Position numbers and translations under genes: made by a program
Shown: positions 52,895-63,920 of the stretch, one piece after another
Layout: each line of letters opens with the position of its first letter
Numbering within the stretch: the stretch's first letter is position 1
The notes under the pieces: model-generated
Databases searched by the model: none
What the model saw: the letters and a program-made list of their open reading frames with translations, nothing else
Told to the model about the DNA's origin: nothing
DNA from: Dermanyssus gallinae
Taxonomy: Eukaryota > Arthropoda > Arachnida > Mesostigmata > Dermanyssidae
Assembly (NCBI GenBank): GCA_003439945.1
Contig: QVRM01002204.1
Span: 265,001-329,000, forward strand
Length of the DNA: 64,000 nucleotides
Reading direction: 5' to 3'

Positions 52895-52926
<32 letters not shown>
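52720..52926 (+). mobile_element. probable tRNA-derived SINE
   Basis: A tRNA-like head with an A-box-like TGGCCTAGTGG (52723-52733) and a B-box-like GGATTCAAGACC (52764-52775) spaced as in tRNA genes. It is followed by a tail with TTTCCAATTTAGACAAGG and AAATGCCGGAGTGGATT, similar to SINE bodies known in insects, then A-run and TA run (52902-52926). It is not a usable tRNA gene: stems do not pair well. Assignment rests on remembered general features. Confidence 0.5.
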
Positions 52927-52929
<3 letters not shown>

Positions 52930-52930
<1 letters not shown>

Positions 52931-54000
52931 TCAACTCTCCGTGATGCTAAAACTACAAGGTTCTCCGCGATTATGCGCCTTCACTTTGTTCGGCTAATAG
53001 ATGATATCCGTCAAAGTGTTTGAGATTAAATGGTATCGATGTCTTTTTTAAAATCGAATATCTATTTCCCGATGAGGCCTTTCAACTAACTATACTAAGT
53101 TCCGTTTGCCTCTCTTATTTCGTGACTGTTCCTATGACTCTGATGTAAGCGCGCTATAGGGGCTACCGAGTGTGTGAGTGACTCACTCTTCTATTAAGCT
53201 GGGTCGATGTGACAGTCAGGTTTGCCTCATGTTTCCGGCATTTCCAGGGAGACTCCTGGTTGGCTCTGTCCCGGTTTGGAAGCTATAAGCGGCGGTAGCA
53301 CTGTGTTCGTCCGAGATTGATGAAGGGCGTTGTTGTGGCATTCTTGATGTCGGATAGCACTGACTCATCTTGGTAGACCAATTGTAATTCCTTAGCACCC
53401 AGCATGATGTACGCTTCGTTGTTAATGGGCTCCCTCATTCAGGGCTTCATGAGGTTCAGAACAGTTTTGCCATCGCAGAGTGCTGTTGTAATCGTTCCAT
53501 AGGTGGTCCGTGGATCCACTGCGGTTTAGCGTTGGTGCATTGGGCTTGCGTATGCGGATCTAGACGATAGCATCGATAACAACGCTTGGGTTCAATATAA
53601 AGGGAGATTGCGTGCAGTAACAATGCGGGAATAATTTATTCCGCTGGTTTGGTGATCCCTAAGACGGGATTACTCTTTTATGCCCGGACAGGCCCTGGTC
53701 ATCCCTGATGCGGCCAGTGCAGCCTTTAGTCGCTCAGAAGGTGGATGTGGGTGTGACTTCGAAAAATGTAATCACCCGGCTCTGCCGTCTTTTTGAGTCT
53801 TTTGTTTGCTGTACTCTTTTTTGGGGGGGGGGGGGTAGGCTTATTTCTCCACCTTTGATGAGGGCCGCACTGTCGCACATCGCCGCTATTGCCTCAGTTC
53901 TATCTCAGTTTGGCAGGACCCGGCCAATCCTGTTAATGGGCAAGAATTTGATCGTGGCTGATGGAGACCAATACACCGCAGTGATGCGCAAACAAATATA
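52930..54000. other. unrecognised sequence
   Basis: No convincing gene on either strand. A G-run of 13-14 lies at 53823-53836. Short ORFs at 53216-53398 (-) and 53708-54004 (+) have no recognised domain. Confidence 0.4.
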
Positions 54001-54041
54001 CTAGTATATATATATACATACTATATATATATATATACTAC

Positions 54042-54086
<45 letters not shown>

Positions 54087-54091
54087 TACTA

Positions 54092-54138
<47 letters not shown>
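54001..54138. repeat. complex (TA)n tract
   Basis: TA runs separated by ACTA and ATGTATATG motifs. Confidence 0.95.
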
Positions 54139-54141
<3 letters not shown>

Positions 54142-54244
54142 TCGCACCTGCCGTTCTTGAGTAGCATTGTGCTTCCCTTTAATTATTGCAGCAATAGAGA
54201 CTACACAGCCTACCGCCAAAGAGCCAGTAGCTACGTCCCTGTAT

Positions 54245-55400
54245 ATTATGTTACTATTTTATTATTAATTTAATATATCACATTTGTTAGGTATATAGTC
54301 AAATATTATACATAAAAACACGGTCAGCCTGGTAAGCCAGCCTGGCCAGTGATTCAACTCTGGAGCACTCCCGCGCATGACATCTTCCACAAGCTCTCCC
54401 ACACCTGTTACAGATATATTCTTCTGCCGGCTCATGGTACCCTTGAGTTTTACAGAGAACATGGTGGGACCTGTGCACTGCATAGCGTACTACCACACAG
54501 CGATGTAGCCCCATCCACGCATTGTTTGTCATTGCACTCGTACTAAAGAAGTCGGGGTCCACGTCTGCCAGTCTCCTCCCACTGACAGATGAAATCCCTG
54601 TAGGCCTGTGCTTTGGGCAGCCGGAACTGGCGTTGCAGGTTCTCTAGGAAGATCAGGGTACCGGTGAGTAGATTGACCAGACGATTGCGGCACAACGTGT
54701 GGATCCCGAGCACTCGCTTGAGAAAGGCGGGTTTCACTCGGTCAAGCTTCGCGAGCTGGGCCACGCTCAAGTTCTCTCAGATAAGCTGGATGCCGTACGA
54801 TGCCACAGGCGCGATCTTAATGTTGAACAGTCCCAGCGCCGTGTTGAGGGAGAAACGCGTTGGTTTCTCAATCCCGACGCTTGCTACGAGGACTTCTAAG
54901 ACCCCCTCGGCAATGTGCTCGGTAAGCGACGTGTACCGGAGTTCGAAAAAGAGAGGCCAAGATATGGAAAGTTGTTGACATACTCCAGTGGTCTGGTGTA
55001 CAGCCGCAGCTCATCGCTCGCCGCGAGTCGACCAGCTTTACGGAACTTCATGGCCATGGTCTTGCCGATGTTGATCTTGAGTCCCCTATCCGCCACATAC
55101 TGTTCAAGCCTCGCCAGGCTCTGCTGCACCTCGAATCGGCTTGTTCCACATATCGCAAGATCGTCTGCGTCTAGCTAGATGTCTGGGCGGACGAACTCTC
55201 GAGTGCCCACGATGCGGCGCGGGCGATCGTTTATGGAGAACAGCAGCGCACTTAAGTTGTCCCCTTGCGCAACTCCTGTCGTTTGCACAAAGAGGTATAA
55301 CTCGGCCACTCCATATTATATGGTGATCGGGTTTTTCTGCAGGATTGCCCCGATGAGCTGATGGATGTTGGCAGGCACGCCCGTTTCAGCCAACTTGAAG
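54245..55400 (-). mobile_element. F1-like non-LTR 3' fragment
   Basis: Minus-strand: TTGVAQGDNLSALLFS, a degenerate LDADDLAICG catalytic box (55180), SRFEVQQSLARLEQYVADRGLKI, KFRKAGRLAASDELRLY (54896-55129), thumb pieces (54543-54890), and the C-terminus YAVHRSHHVLC with CNRCGRACGRCHARECS (54299-54562). The 3' UTR at 54245-54300 matches other F1 copies. It is a diverged subfamily relative to the 28 and 46 kb copies. Several frame breaks; 5' truncated. Confidence 0.8.
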
Positions 55401-55439
55401 ATAGTAATTATTCTATCATTTATATTATATATTGTTATA

Positions 55440-55900
55440 TAGACATGACTTGGACGCCCTTTGAGCGTGACCCCATGCTTGTTTAGGACGCAACTGTAAC
55501 CGACTCATTAGCTCCTTCGATCGTGCAGGTGCGGACCGAGCAGATTATGCTTCCAGGTTAGTTGAGGCTAACAAATGCAGAACATATTCTATATATTGTG
55601 TTGCAACATATACAACAGATAGTGTTGATTATCCGCACGAATTTTGTCCGTTGGCGTTCGAGACTATGGGAGCTGCAGGCCCTCTATGCTCAAGCTAATT
55701 CAGCGCGTAGGAAGAAGCCTTAATCTTTCGATAGGAGACTCGAGAGCATCCGAATTCTTGCCTCAGAGGCTGTCGCTCGACATTCAACGAGAGAATCTCA
55801 ACGAAGACGTCTGTTTGGGGCACATTATTGAATTGGGCTAACCCAGGGTTAGAGAACCCGTGATCACACGTTTGCGCGGAGGCAATTGTCCACTCCAAAG
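55440..55900 (+). mobile_element. RLE-A 3'-terminal fragment
   Basis: Degenerate codons for the RLE second block ([15 protein letters not shown] with a stop), FCPLAFETMGAAGP, and the C-terminus FLPQRLSLDIQREN, then the RLE-A-type 3' UTR (ACGTTTGC..GGCAATTG, as near 7515 and 9045). The position corresponds to residues 95-200 of the 6863-7507 ORF. Stops throughout. Confidence 0.75.
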
Positions 55901-55979
55901 TGCTAACATGGCAAAGTTATATAAGTAAATATTGTTATACAAGTGTAAGACAAAGTGCTTATGTCTTATTTATTTGGTA

Positions 55980-56540
55980 TATTAATTAATCATATTTATT
56001 TCATTCAAATTAAGTATGCACCAGATGGTTCATATTATTATTATCAAACATATTGATTTGTTGTGCTGCCGTTCCACCAAAAGACGAGCAAATGTATTTG
56101 TTGCAGTACCGGAAAATCAACCGAGTGGTACTTAGCGCAACGCTGCAAGAAAAACCGACTAGTACACTGAGTAATATAGTCGCCATGAAACTCTTTACGG
56201 GAGCGAACGAGGTGATGGAACCCGTGTACGATGTCCCTGGTATAGACATGCCTCTCATCGCAGGACACCCCAGCCCACAACCAGGGGGACTTAAATACGG
56301 CGAACGTTCTTACCTCTGTTGCTGCCTCCGTGCCGACTTTGCGTCGCCATTCTCCTAAAAATTGGTTTAGTGGCTCCGTCAGAGGCCTACGCAGCCTCAA
56401 CCGGAGCATCTCCACCGTCGGCGCTCAGTCCAATAATACAAACAAGAAGCGGCTTCTCGCCTTGATTAAAAGAAGAAGTTCTCGCTTCATGTATAGTGTG
56501 AAGGAGAAGGCAATCAAGACAGCAAACAACTTCGCATAGC
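55980..56540 (-). mobile_element. F2 3'-terminal fragment
   Basis: Minus-strand MEMLRLRLRRPLTEPLNQFL, RDIVHGFHHLVRSRKEFHGD and CTSRFFLQRCAKYHSVDF (the knuckle with its last Cys replaced) (56044-56415). Upstream on the minus strand, 56387-56540 resembles HTIHEARTSSFNQGEKPLL of the thumb end. The 3' end is AT-rich like that of the full-length F2. Confidence 0.75.
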
Positions 56541-56559
56541 AGCTTATGCCTGATAATTA

Positions 56560-57000
56560 CGGACCACGATAATCCAAACGGCGAATCCATAATCATGTCC
56601 GCGGCCGAGTCAGTTGCCCTGTACGGAGCTCCGGCCTGGCCCTTCGAAACTCTAAAGTTCGCCGTTAACAGGACCCGCCTGCGTCGGGCCCAGAGGGTGG
56701 AAGCCCTCAGGGTAATCGCGGCGTACCGGACGGTGAGCGCAGCGGCGGCCCTCGTTTTTGTTGGATCTGAAAGCAGCCGAACGCTGCCGCTTATGGGGTA
56801 ACCCTCAGCGCAAGATGGACGAGAAGCGTCGGCATATTATTGACCTTTGGCGGGAAGAGTGGGAGTGCTTACAAGAGGGTGCCCCGCGCTCCACTTTCCG
56901 CGCCGTGATACCCAACATTAAAGACTGGCTAAACCGCCCGGAGGGGGGGGGTGAACTCACCTTTTACACGACCTAGATCCTGACATGAGGCCATGACTGG
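56560..57000 (+). mobile_element. R1-like post-RT fragment
   Basis: Codes SAAESVALYGAPAWPFETLKF and RVIAAYRTVSAAAALV, and after a frameshift LKAAERCRLW, IDLWREEWECLQEGAPRSTF and IPNIKDWLNRPEGGGELTFYTT. It matches the order YAAPVWGDM / AYRTVSTEALLV / ISAWHEEWAQ / LIPDLRAWYDR in the R1-like copy at 20756-22360. The RT core and terminal knuckle are missing. Confidence 0.8.
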
Positions 57001-57300
57001 GTTTTGACTTACCTGACATCTGCAAAAGATGACGGAATCGCTCTTAAACTGGAACACTATAGCTGAAGCCTTTAAAGCCATTTTGCAGAAGAAAACGAGC
57101 GTTAACTACCTAAGGCGCCAACCACCCCCGGACTGTTTGATGAGATGAGCAAGCAGTTCCCAGCCAGGTCGGGGGACGGGGACACGACTGGTTTTTAGTG
57201 GGTTGGAGCCCCAAACTACCGGCCCACTCTTGCAGGAAGCCTGCCCGCTGTGGTGTCCGTGTGTGCAACCGCATTTTCCAGTTAGTCCTCGAAAAAAATT
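57001..57300. other. no recognised gene
   Basis: Possible R1-like 3' UTR; nothing else seen. Confidence 0.3.
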
Positions 57301-57660
57301 AATAGTGTGAAGCACTTTTCAAGCAAATTAGAATTTGCTTGAGACAGGTGTTGCCACACTCTGTCTTAACTGTATGCGCCAACCTTTGCAGTCTTTTGCT
57401 AAGTAACACTGTCTCGATGTGTGCAATGAACGACGTTCTCTTGTCGTGAATCCGGAGCTCCAAATATGAAAAAGAGTTTACAAAATCTATTGGTCTCCCG
57501 CAGCAACGAATAACGCAACGTTAGCAACTAAACGTCCTCCGCGACGAAACTTAATCACCTTGGTTTTACGTGAGTTTATATCTGGCCCTTTTTGCTTAAG
57601 ATACGTACGCATCTACCATGGCGGTAATGCGTGATATTTGATAGATTTGCCGACCGTAGC
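57300..57660 (-). mobile_element. F2 fragment, S3 copy
   Basis: Reverse copy of 14290-14680 (RT thumb of F2, including the AAGCAAATTCTAATTTGCTT-type palindrome at about 57318-57340). Heavily mutated. Confidence 0.65.
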
Positions 57661-58660
57661 GGCTGTTCTAGCCTGCCGTACTGGTGCCCCTCAGCGGTGG
57701 TCATCTGCAGCAAAAACTTGTTGTTTTAGCGTTGCCGCGTACATACGCAGAACCAACCGCCACGACTTCGGCGGGTTTGGGTTAATATCTACATTGTATC
57801 TGGCTGATTAATCGGCCCGTAGCCCGCACGAATCTTTCGAGGTTGTACTATACAATTCCGAGCCTGTGGAAGTAGAGAGGATCTGTGGGTGAGAGACACC
57901 CTCAATAAGCGCTGTGCTCCCGGCACCGTTAATATGTGAGCGATGTTGTCTACAGGTGTTGGCAATTAGATCGCTATCGGATGTTATGTAAAAGGAATAG
58001 GAAGCTCACTGTGTCGAGTACAGTGTCAAGGCAATACCGACATTTGCCATCGTAACTCGGCTGGGTGGTGGCTACAGCACAGCAGTGCCTTTTAATTTAT
58101 GCCGTCGGTGATTTCGAATACGCCGACAGCGCCAATAGCAACACAACAGACAATTAGTATGTCCTTTATACTTTACACCGAGCGAGCCAAAGGCGTTTGT
58201 AGGTTCGCTCGACGTTTGCGACAACAGTTACAATGCGGAGCTTTGATTGCTGACGGAAAACTCGAATAGGGTCGACGTTCTTTGTGAGCAACATTTTTGT
58301 GACCTGATGAATATCCGTCGTGCTTTAATCCAACACGAAGCGCCGCACCAAGAAATTAAAGATCATGCTTTCTCAATCATTATTCCATGACCCTAATCGC
58401 AATGCCGATACGATGAAACTACTGATAACGTTTCGCGCACGTCCGACTGCGTTTCGGCTGATATCTGCAAGGCATATACTCGTACTATGCCGACTGAGGT
58501 CGTGTCCGAGGACAGGAGATTGTTTCGGTGCCCTTGAAAGGGCTCACACTTATCAAATCATTCGCTTCTGTATCAGGTGTGACGTGGGGTGCCGCCTCTG
58601 GTAGCATTTTAATAGCTACAGTCCAGCGAGAACACTTTCACCGTTTGGATCCTAAGAACG
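57661..58660. other. duplicated unrecognised stretch, S3 copy
   Basis: Parts match 13010-14150 in reverse. No coding region supported. Confidence 0.5.
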
Positions 58661-59383
58661 AGTGGATGCTGCGACCTCGTTCCGTTATGACGACATATGC
58701 TGCGTACTGTTTTCGTACTGTAAAGAAGAGGCATGTCGATTTGTTGCATCCAATGCTGCCGGAGCGTGGCACGACGTGCTCCCGTTCGAGCTCATCGGCA
58801 GTAAGCTTGCCAATGATCAGTTCTGCGCTGCCAGCGGCTTGACATTACCGTGCTTGAGAGAGAGAGAGAGAGGAATGTTGTAAAACGAGGGACGAGCGTT
58901 GTCCTGCACCGGCCCAACTGCAGTGGAGGAGGACGACAGAAGGCCTTACGGCTGGCCTTACCAGCCCGCACCGGGACCACTGATGATCGACTGCCGCTGG
59001 CGTTGTACGTTACATTCTAGGACACGTAGGACCTCGGCTGTAGTGGACTGGTGCTGGCGCGGTCGTCCGCCACATCATTCGCCAGCGAGAGATGCACAAA
59101 CGGCGCCTCACCTTGAAGACCACGTTGTGGTGGCGTTCGCTTTCGAGTCATCTAGCGTTTGGCGCAAGGATGCACTCAAACTCAAACAAAAAAGCTTGAA
59201 AGGAAGCTCTTTGGGGAGAGGAGGCATCGACATCGACCGAGTTTATCCGGAGGACAGAGGGTTTCGTTAGAACTACAGAGAGGCAACGCTAGGACGTTGT
59301 TGCGTGATGGCCAACAGCCAAGCAGCAATAATACAAAGCATACTGCAAATCGTAGGTAACTATCATAATAGCAATAGTTAGCT
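58661..59383 (+). mobile_element. RLE-B 3'-terminal fragment, S3 copy
   Basis: Codes YCKEEACRFVASNAAGAWHDVLPFELIGSKLAND in pieces (58662-58883), a deleted knuckle region with a GA run (58855-58872), a remnant of the endonuclease, then VSLELQRGNARTLL (about 59262-59300) and the beginning of the RLE-B 3' UTR. It is cut at about 59383 by the 5' end of the intact F1 element. Confidence 0.75.
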
Positions 59384-62300
59384 GTCAGCTGTCATAGAGT
59401 GCGGTCGTGTTTTTGTCATGGCTCTGTGTGATTGGCAAGTTATGAGAGTATGATGAACCGAAGCTCGGATATCGTCATATCAATCGACTCCTCGTAACTC
59501 CGTGCGCCCGTCTGGGCTATAGAAAGGTCGGTACCCCAGCGCAAGCTAGTCTTTTAGTGTTCCGCCTATAAGTACGGCAACTGTGATTCCGTCATTTTGA
59601 GACCTGGATAGCGCGGACAGACATGACTCCTATTGCTCGGAACAGCCCGGGAGACACATCTGTAGGAATGTCAGCTGCGGCACCACAACAACAACAGTGC
59701 GTGACAAATGGAACATCCATCTATGCCGGCGGCCAAAAGCGACCGCTCTCCCCGCCTAACCTCAACCAGCGCCTAAAAGAATCGCGCGTGAATCTGGTAT
59801 GTGCAAGATGCCAAGAAACCGCTCAGGGTGGGCTCAACCTGAGCTGCTCAAAGTGCAATCGAACCATCCATGCAGCATGTTTGAAATCAGATGAGACTAT
59901 ACCCAGTGCAGCAATTACAGCTGGCTGGCGTTGTCGTGTATGCAGTGTGGCAACAGCTGACTTCACGGTGGATCGTTTCACAACCTTTCTGGATAGCCTC
60001 AACGTTGAGACAGAATTCATGGGCTGTGTTATGTTTCTATTCCGGCGAGTGCAGTCGCTTGAACATGAAGTTACCGCTCTCAGACGTAACCAAGCTCGAA
60101 TGCCACCCGATCAACCGCGCGAGGACCCTATGGATGCCACTGACGGTCGAGATAATGCCGCAGTGTTGCCCCCGCCGAAGAAATCTGTGTTGGTGCTGGG
60201 TGACAGTGTCGTTGGTCCACTTGGGCCTGCTCTTAAGGAACTTCTCCCTAATGGGACACCTGTGTCGGTGCGTCCGTCCTCGAGAATGGACATCGATACC
60301 ATAGTGGCAGAGGCGAAGAAGCACATCGATGCTACCAGTGGGCCAGTGTCGATTTTCCTGCAAGCGGGATACCACGAATGTATGGATTTCGAGAAAAATA
60401 AGTTTGTGGCAGCGGTTGAAGCATTGGCCGCAATTGTGCACGTCTCTCGCCCGGGGTCTGAACTCCATGTCCTGTCCGTACCTCTATTCGGACAGGACTG
60501 TAAGGCGGCCAACGATATGCTTGCGGCTAAAGCTGTGCAAGACAATGCTCTCTTTTCAGTACTTCCTCTCACTATCACCCAACGACAAGTAGTCGAGAGC
60601 GGCCGATATTCGTACAAGGGGGAAATCGCCAAAAAGATCGCGTACAACATTGCCAGACGGATCAAGCGTTTTTTAGGGGTGAAACTCAGGAAGCTGAAAA
60701 AAGAAAACTGGACATCCGCGCCCCAACCAAATCCGGTATCGAGAGCGACGTCTCAGTGCAACGAGAGTCAGGGCCCCCGCCCCCCGGTCAAGGATGCCCG
60801 GTTGTGCCCATCTTCAAGGAACACCGAGATTGATCAACCCGCGCCGCACCGGGCCGAGCGCCGGGACCGATCGGTCAGGCCCGAAGAATTGGTACCAGCT
60901 TCCGGCATCTCCGACAATCCTGGACTTTCTGAGCCAAGCCCTAGCGGCTGTATCCCAGCAACCCGCTACCAGACGCAGCGTCTCCAACCATCGGAGGGAA
61001 CCCACCGGCCGTCACCGGAGCAGGGGTCGGAGCAGGAGCCGTGGACGTCGCTAAAGATAGTACAGTGGAATTGCGAGGGCGCTGCAACCGTAGCGCTGCT
61101 CGCACCGTCGGCTCTGGATGCTGTGGATATTCTGGTTCTGACGGAGACGTGGGCGACCGCGCCTTTTGATTACCCAGGTTTCTACGCCGTCCACTGCATG
61201 GCTCAAAAGAGTGCTGGCCCCGGACGACCCAGCGGTGGTGTGTCCGTGCTGTACAACCATAGAGTGGGGGACCTCACCCCCTGCCTTGTCGGAGACAACC
61301 TCGTGGCCCTACGAGGCTCCCGCTTTCGACTCATAGCGGCCTACGCAAGGCCTGCGGACTCGGAACCTACCCTCGCACTCGTTGAAAAGTTGGTCGGCGG
61401 CATTCAGGCCACGCTTCCGTCTGCTGCCCCTCTGATCGTTGCGGGAGATTTCAACGCTCGTCTTGATTGTCCCTCCTCCAGTCGCCCGACAGCCTTACGT
61501 GATACCCTAGCTGACTATGGTTGCTGGATAGTTACCCCAGCGTCATGTCCGACCTTCCTCAACCATTCGGGTAGCTCGGTCATTGATTTATTTGCGGTCA
61601 GCTTAAGCGAGGACAGAGTAAACTATATCGGAGAAAGGAATTCGTTGAGTGAAGGCGGGCTTATTCGATCACATATCCCAACTGCGCTAGAATTCAAGGT
61701 ACATGACGACACGTCGAGAGCCCCCAGACGAGTGCCTCGGGCCCGCAATCTGGACGTTGCGGCTCTACTGGAACGTTCGCATGAGGTCCTGCCGATTCTT
61801 GATTTCATCGACGTCGAGCAATATGCTGATCGCCTCGTGGAGATCCTTCAATCGTCTACTTGCTCTCCCAGGAAAAAGAAGCATCGCCCTTGGTTCAACC
61901 ACGACTGTCACGTTGCTCGAGCGACACAGAAGACCCTCCATTTGTTGTCAGCGCTGCAACCTGCCGTTAAGCCGCTTGCTGATGTTTTCCGAACGATCTG
62001 CCGGAAGACATACACTCAGCAGAAGAAACTATATCTCGAACAACAGGAGGCTATCCTCCTCACACACGCAGAACGAGCTCCATACAAGTGGCTTACACGC
62101 GGTGGGCAGACCTCCTGTCCTATTAGCTCTGTCACCCTCGTTGGACATTTCACCGAAATGTTTGCATCGAGTGACACGATCCCCCGCGAATCACCATTGT
62201 TCGTTGCTGTTTGGGACGAGGAAACGACAAGACATCAGAGCGAACTTGAGAAGGACTTCACGGTCATGGAAGTTCTGCAGGCTCTTCAAGGGCTGTGCAA

Positions 62301-63920
62301 CAACAAAGCATCTGGACCGGACGGCGTTCGGAATGAGCACCTTAGAAGCTCGCTTGTACTCGCTCCGTGTTGGACAGCATTGTTCAACGAATGCCTCAAG
62401 ACGGGGCTTCTCCCAACACAATGGAGAAATGCGACCTTACTGGTGATCCCAAAGGGCAAAGGTGACCCTACCCACCCCTCGGCCTGGAGAGGCATTGCAA
62501 AGAAGAGCGTGTGCTATAAGCTACTGTCGTGCTTGATCACGAAAAGACTAAGCGCCTTCTTGGAGGCCACGAACGTTATACCTGAAGAACAACATGGATT
62601 TCGGAAGGGGCGTTCTACGCAAACAGCGTGCAGAATTCTTCTGGATGACGTCAAAGAAACCCTCTCCCGACCAGGGCAGTCTCTGTACGCGGTATTCGTC
62701 GACTTCAAAGCCGCCTTTGACTCCGCTCCACGTGATCGTGTGCTCAACATTCTGGCAGAAGTCGGCGTTCCCTCGAAGATGCTGAGCCTCATAAGAGAGA
62801 TCTTACAGGAAAACAGGGTGACAATCGACGATGGAGTGTCGGAACTGCCGGCGTTTTCGCAAACAACCGGGTTTGCCCAGGGGGACAATCTGAGTCCACT
62901 TCTTTTTTCCGCCCTCTTGAAGGACCTGCCAAAACGAATTCGGGGGTGTAGAGATCTCTTTAAGGTTTTATTATACGCAGACGATTTAGCTATATATGGA
63001 AGTAGCCGTTTCCAGGTCCAACAGGCGCTGGCCAGACTCAACACAGCCGTTACAGAGTTGGGGTTAACAATTAATCTTCGTAAGACGGAGGCACTAAAGT
63101 TCCGTAGAGGGGGCAGGGTCGCGCGTGACGACTCTCTTCATATCGGTAGCTTTTCTCTCGCCTACGTCAATAAGTTCCCTTATCTAGGACTAATCATACC
63201 GTCAAATGGGGTAGGGTTCTCGGCGCATGTTATGGAGAGATGCAGGAAAGCCCTTATAGCGGCATCTTCCATCAGGAGCCCGCACCGCCTGTCCCTCGTC
63301 ACAGCCACTCGCCTCTTCGACCTGAAGATCGCCCCCGTGGCTTCATATGGAGTGGAGTTAATATGGGCGCACCTGACTCCCAGAAACCTCGACCAGCTGA
63401 ATCAGATAAAAGCAGCTTTCCTGAAACGGACTCTGGGACTTCATACGTCAACGCGCAACCGCCTCGTCTTCTTATTAGCAGACTGTCCACTTTTTATAGA
63501 AGACCTAACGCGCCGTTATAACCTCCCGCAAACCACAGCCTTCATCGACTGCATTAGAAAATGGGAGGCAAAATTTTCTGAGCTCGACCCGGAATTTTTC
63601 AGTACCGGAGCGATGAGAAATGCAGAGTGGAAGGGGCCAGAGCGTAGCAACAGGCACGTGATAACACGATTTGCAGTACACGGCTTTCATCACATTTTAT
63701 GTCAACGTGCTGAATTCCATGAACCATGTGAGACTTGTGTATGCCGCCGCTGCGGTGAACACTGCCGAAGATACCATGCCGCAAAATGCAATCTTGTGCA
63801 ATCTTTAAATGAATTAGCCCGTCATTGTGGGGCCTTGTAGCTTATATATTGTATATATATATAGATATATATGTATGCGTATGTATATGTTTATATATGT
63901 GTGTATATATGTGTATGTGC
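59384..63920 (+). mobile_element. F1 non-LTR retrotransposon, full length and apparently intact
   Basis: 5' UTR of about 240 bp (59384-59622), a single long ORF (59623-63840) and a short 3' UTR ending in TA-rich repeats (63845-63920). It interrupts the RLE-B 3' UTR of S3. It is the only element in the window with an unbroken full-length protein, so it is the youngest or the most constrained. Exact 3' end and target duplication could not be fixed because of the TA repeats. Confidence 0.85.
59623..63840 (+). CDS. single-ORF retrotransposon polyprotein: PHD, SGNH-like, AP endonuclease, RT, zinc knuckle
   Basis: 1,405 residues. PHD finger C4HC3: Cys60, 63, 75, 78, His83, Cys86, 104, 107. Short coiled coil at about 138-157. 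SGNH/GDSL-like domain from about 187 (VLVLGDSVV, Ser195); the block III Asn and C-terminal Asp-x-His are not evident (LQAGYHECM; SGRYSYKG), so esterase activity is doubtful. Pro-rich linker 360-470. AP endonuclease: QWNCEG (Asn483), LTETW (Glu508), GDFNA (609-612), SVIDLF (Asp655), RSHIP (His684). RT: RGIAKKS, VDFKAAFD (Asp1027), GFAQGDN (1083-1089), YADD (1118-1121). C-terminal knuckle Cys1374, 1377, His1385, Cys1389. It would nick target DNA and reverse-transcribe its own RNA. PHD and esterase domains are known from CR1-type ORF1; here they are fused in frame to ORF2. Confidence 0.9.
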   Translation: MTPIARNSPGDTSVGMSAAAPQQQQCVTNGTSIYAGGQKRPLSPPNLNQRLKESRVNLVCARCQETAQGGLNLSCSKCNRTIHAACLKSDETIPSAAITAGWRCRVCSVATADFTVDRFTTFLDSLNVETEFMGCVMFLFRRVQSLEHEVTALRRNQARMPPDQPREDPMDATDGRDNAAVLPPPKKSVLVLGDSVVGPLGPALKELLPNGTPVSVRPSSRMDIDTIVAEAKKHIDATSGPVSIFLQAGYHECMDFEKNKFVAAVEALAAIVHVSRPGSELHVLSVPLFGQDCKAANDMLAAKAVQDNALFSVLPLTITQRQVVESGRYSYKGEIAKKIAYNIARRIKRFLGVKLRKLKKENWTSAPQPNPVSRATSQCNESQGPRPPVKDARLCPSSRNTEIDQPAPHRAERRDRSVRPEELVPASGISDNPGLSEPSPSGCIPATRYQTQRLQPSEGTHRPSPEQGSEQEPWTSLKIVQWNCEGAATVALLAPSALDAVDILVLTETWATAPFDYPGFYAVHCMAQKSAGPGRPSGGVSVLYNHRVGDLTPCLVGDNLVALRGSRFRLIAAYARPADSEPTLALVEKLVGGIQATLPSAAPLIVAGDFNARLDCPSSSRPTALRDTLADYGCWIVTPASCPTFLNHSGSSVIDLFAVSLSEDRVNYIGERNSLSEGGLIRSHIPTALEFKVHDDTSRAPRRVPRARNLDVAALLERSHEVLPILDFIDVEQYADRLVEILQSSTCSPRKKKHRPWFNHDCHVARATQKTLHLLSALQPAVKPLADVFRTICRKTYTQQKKLYLEQQEAILLTHAERAPYKWLTRGGQTSCPISSVTLVGHFTEMFASSDTIPRESPLFVAVWDEETTRHQSELEKDFTVMEVLQALQGLCNNKASGPDGVRNEHLRSSLVLAPCWTALFNECLKTGLLPTQWRNATLLVIPKGKGDPTHPSAWRGIAKKSVCYKLLSCLITKRLSAFLEATNVIPEEQHGFRKGRSTQTACRILLDDVKETLSRPGQSLYAVFVDFKAAFDSAPRDRVLNILAEVGVPSKMLSLIREILQENRVTIDDGVSELPAFSQTTGFAQGDNLSPLLFSALLKDLPKRIRGCRDLFKVLLYADDLAIYGSSRFQVQQALARLNTAVTELGLTINLRKTEALKFRRGGRVARDDSLHIGSFSLAYVNKFPYLGLIIPSNGVGFSAHVMERCRKALIAASSIRSPHRLSLVTATRLFDLKIAPVASYGVELIWAHLTPRNLDQLNQIKAAFLKRTLGLHTSTRNRLVFLLADCPLFIEDLTRRYNLPQTTAFIDCIRKWEAKFSELDPEFFSTGAMRNAEWKGPERSNRHVITRFAVHGFHHILCQRAEFHEPCETCVCRRCGEHCRRYHAAKCNLVQSLNELARHCGAL

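Noticed and set aside
61703..62446. 247-codon ORF in a second frame
   Set aside because: Overlaps the intact 1,405-codon protein in another frame; no domain.
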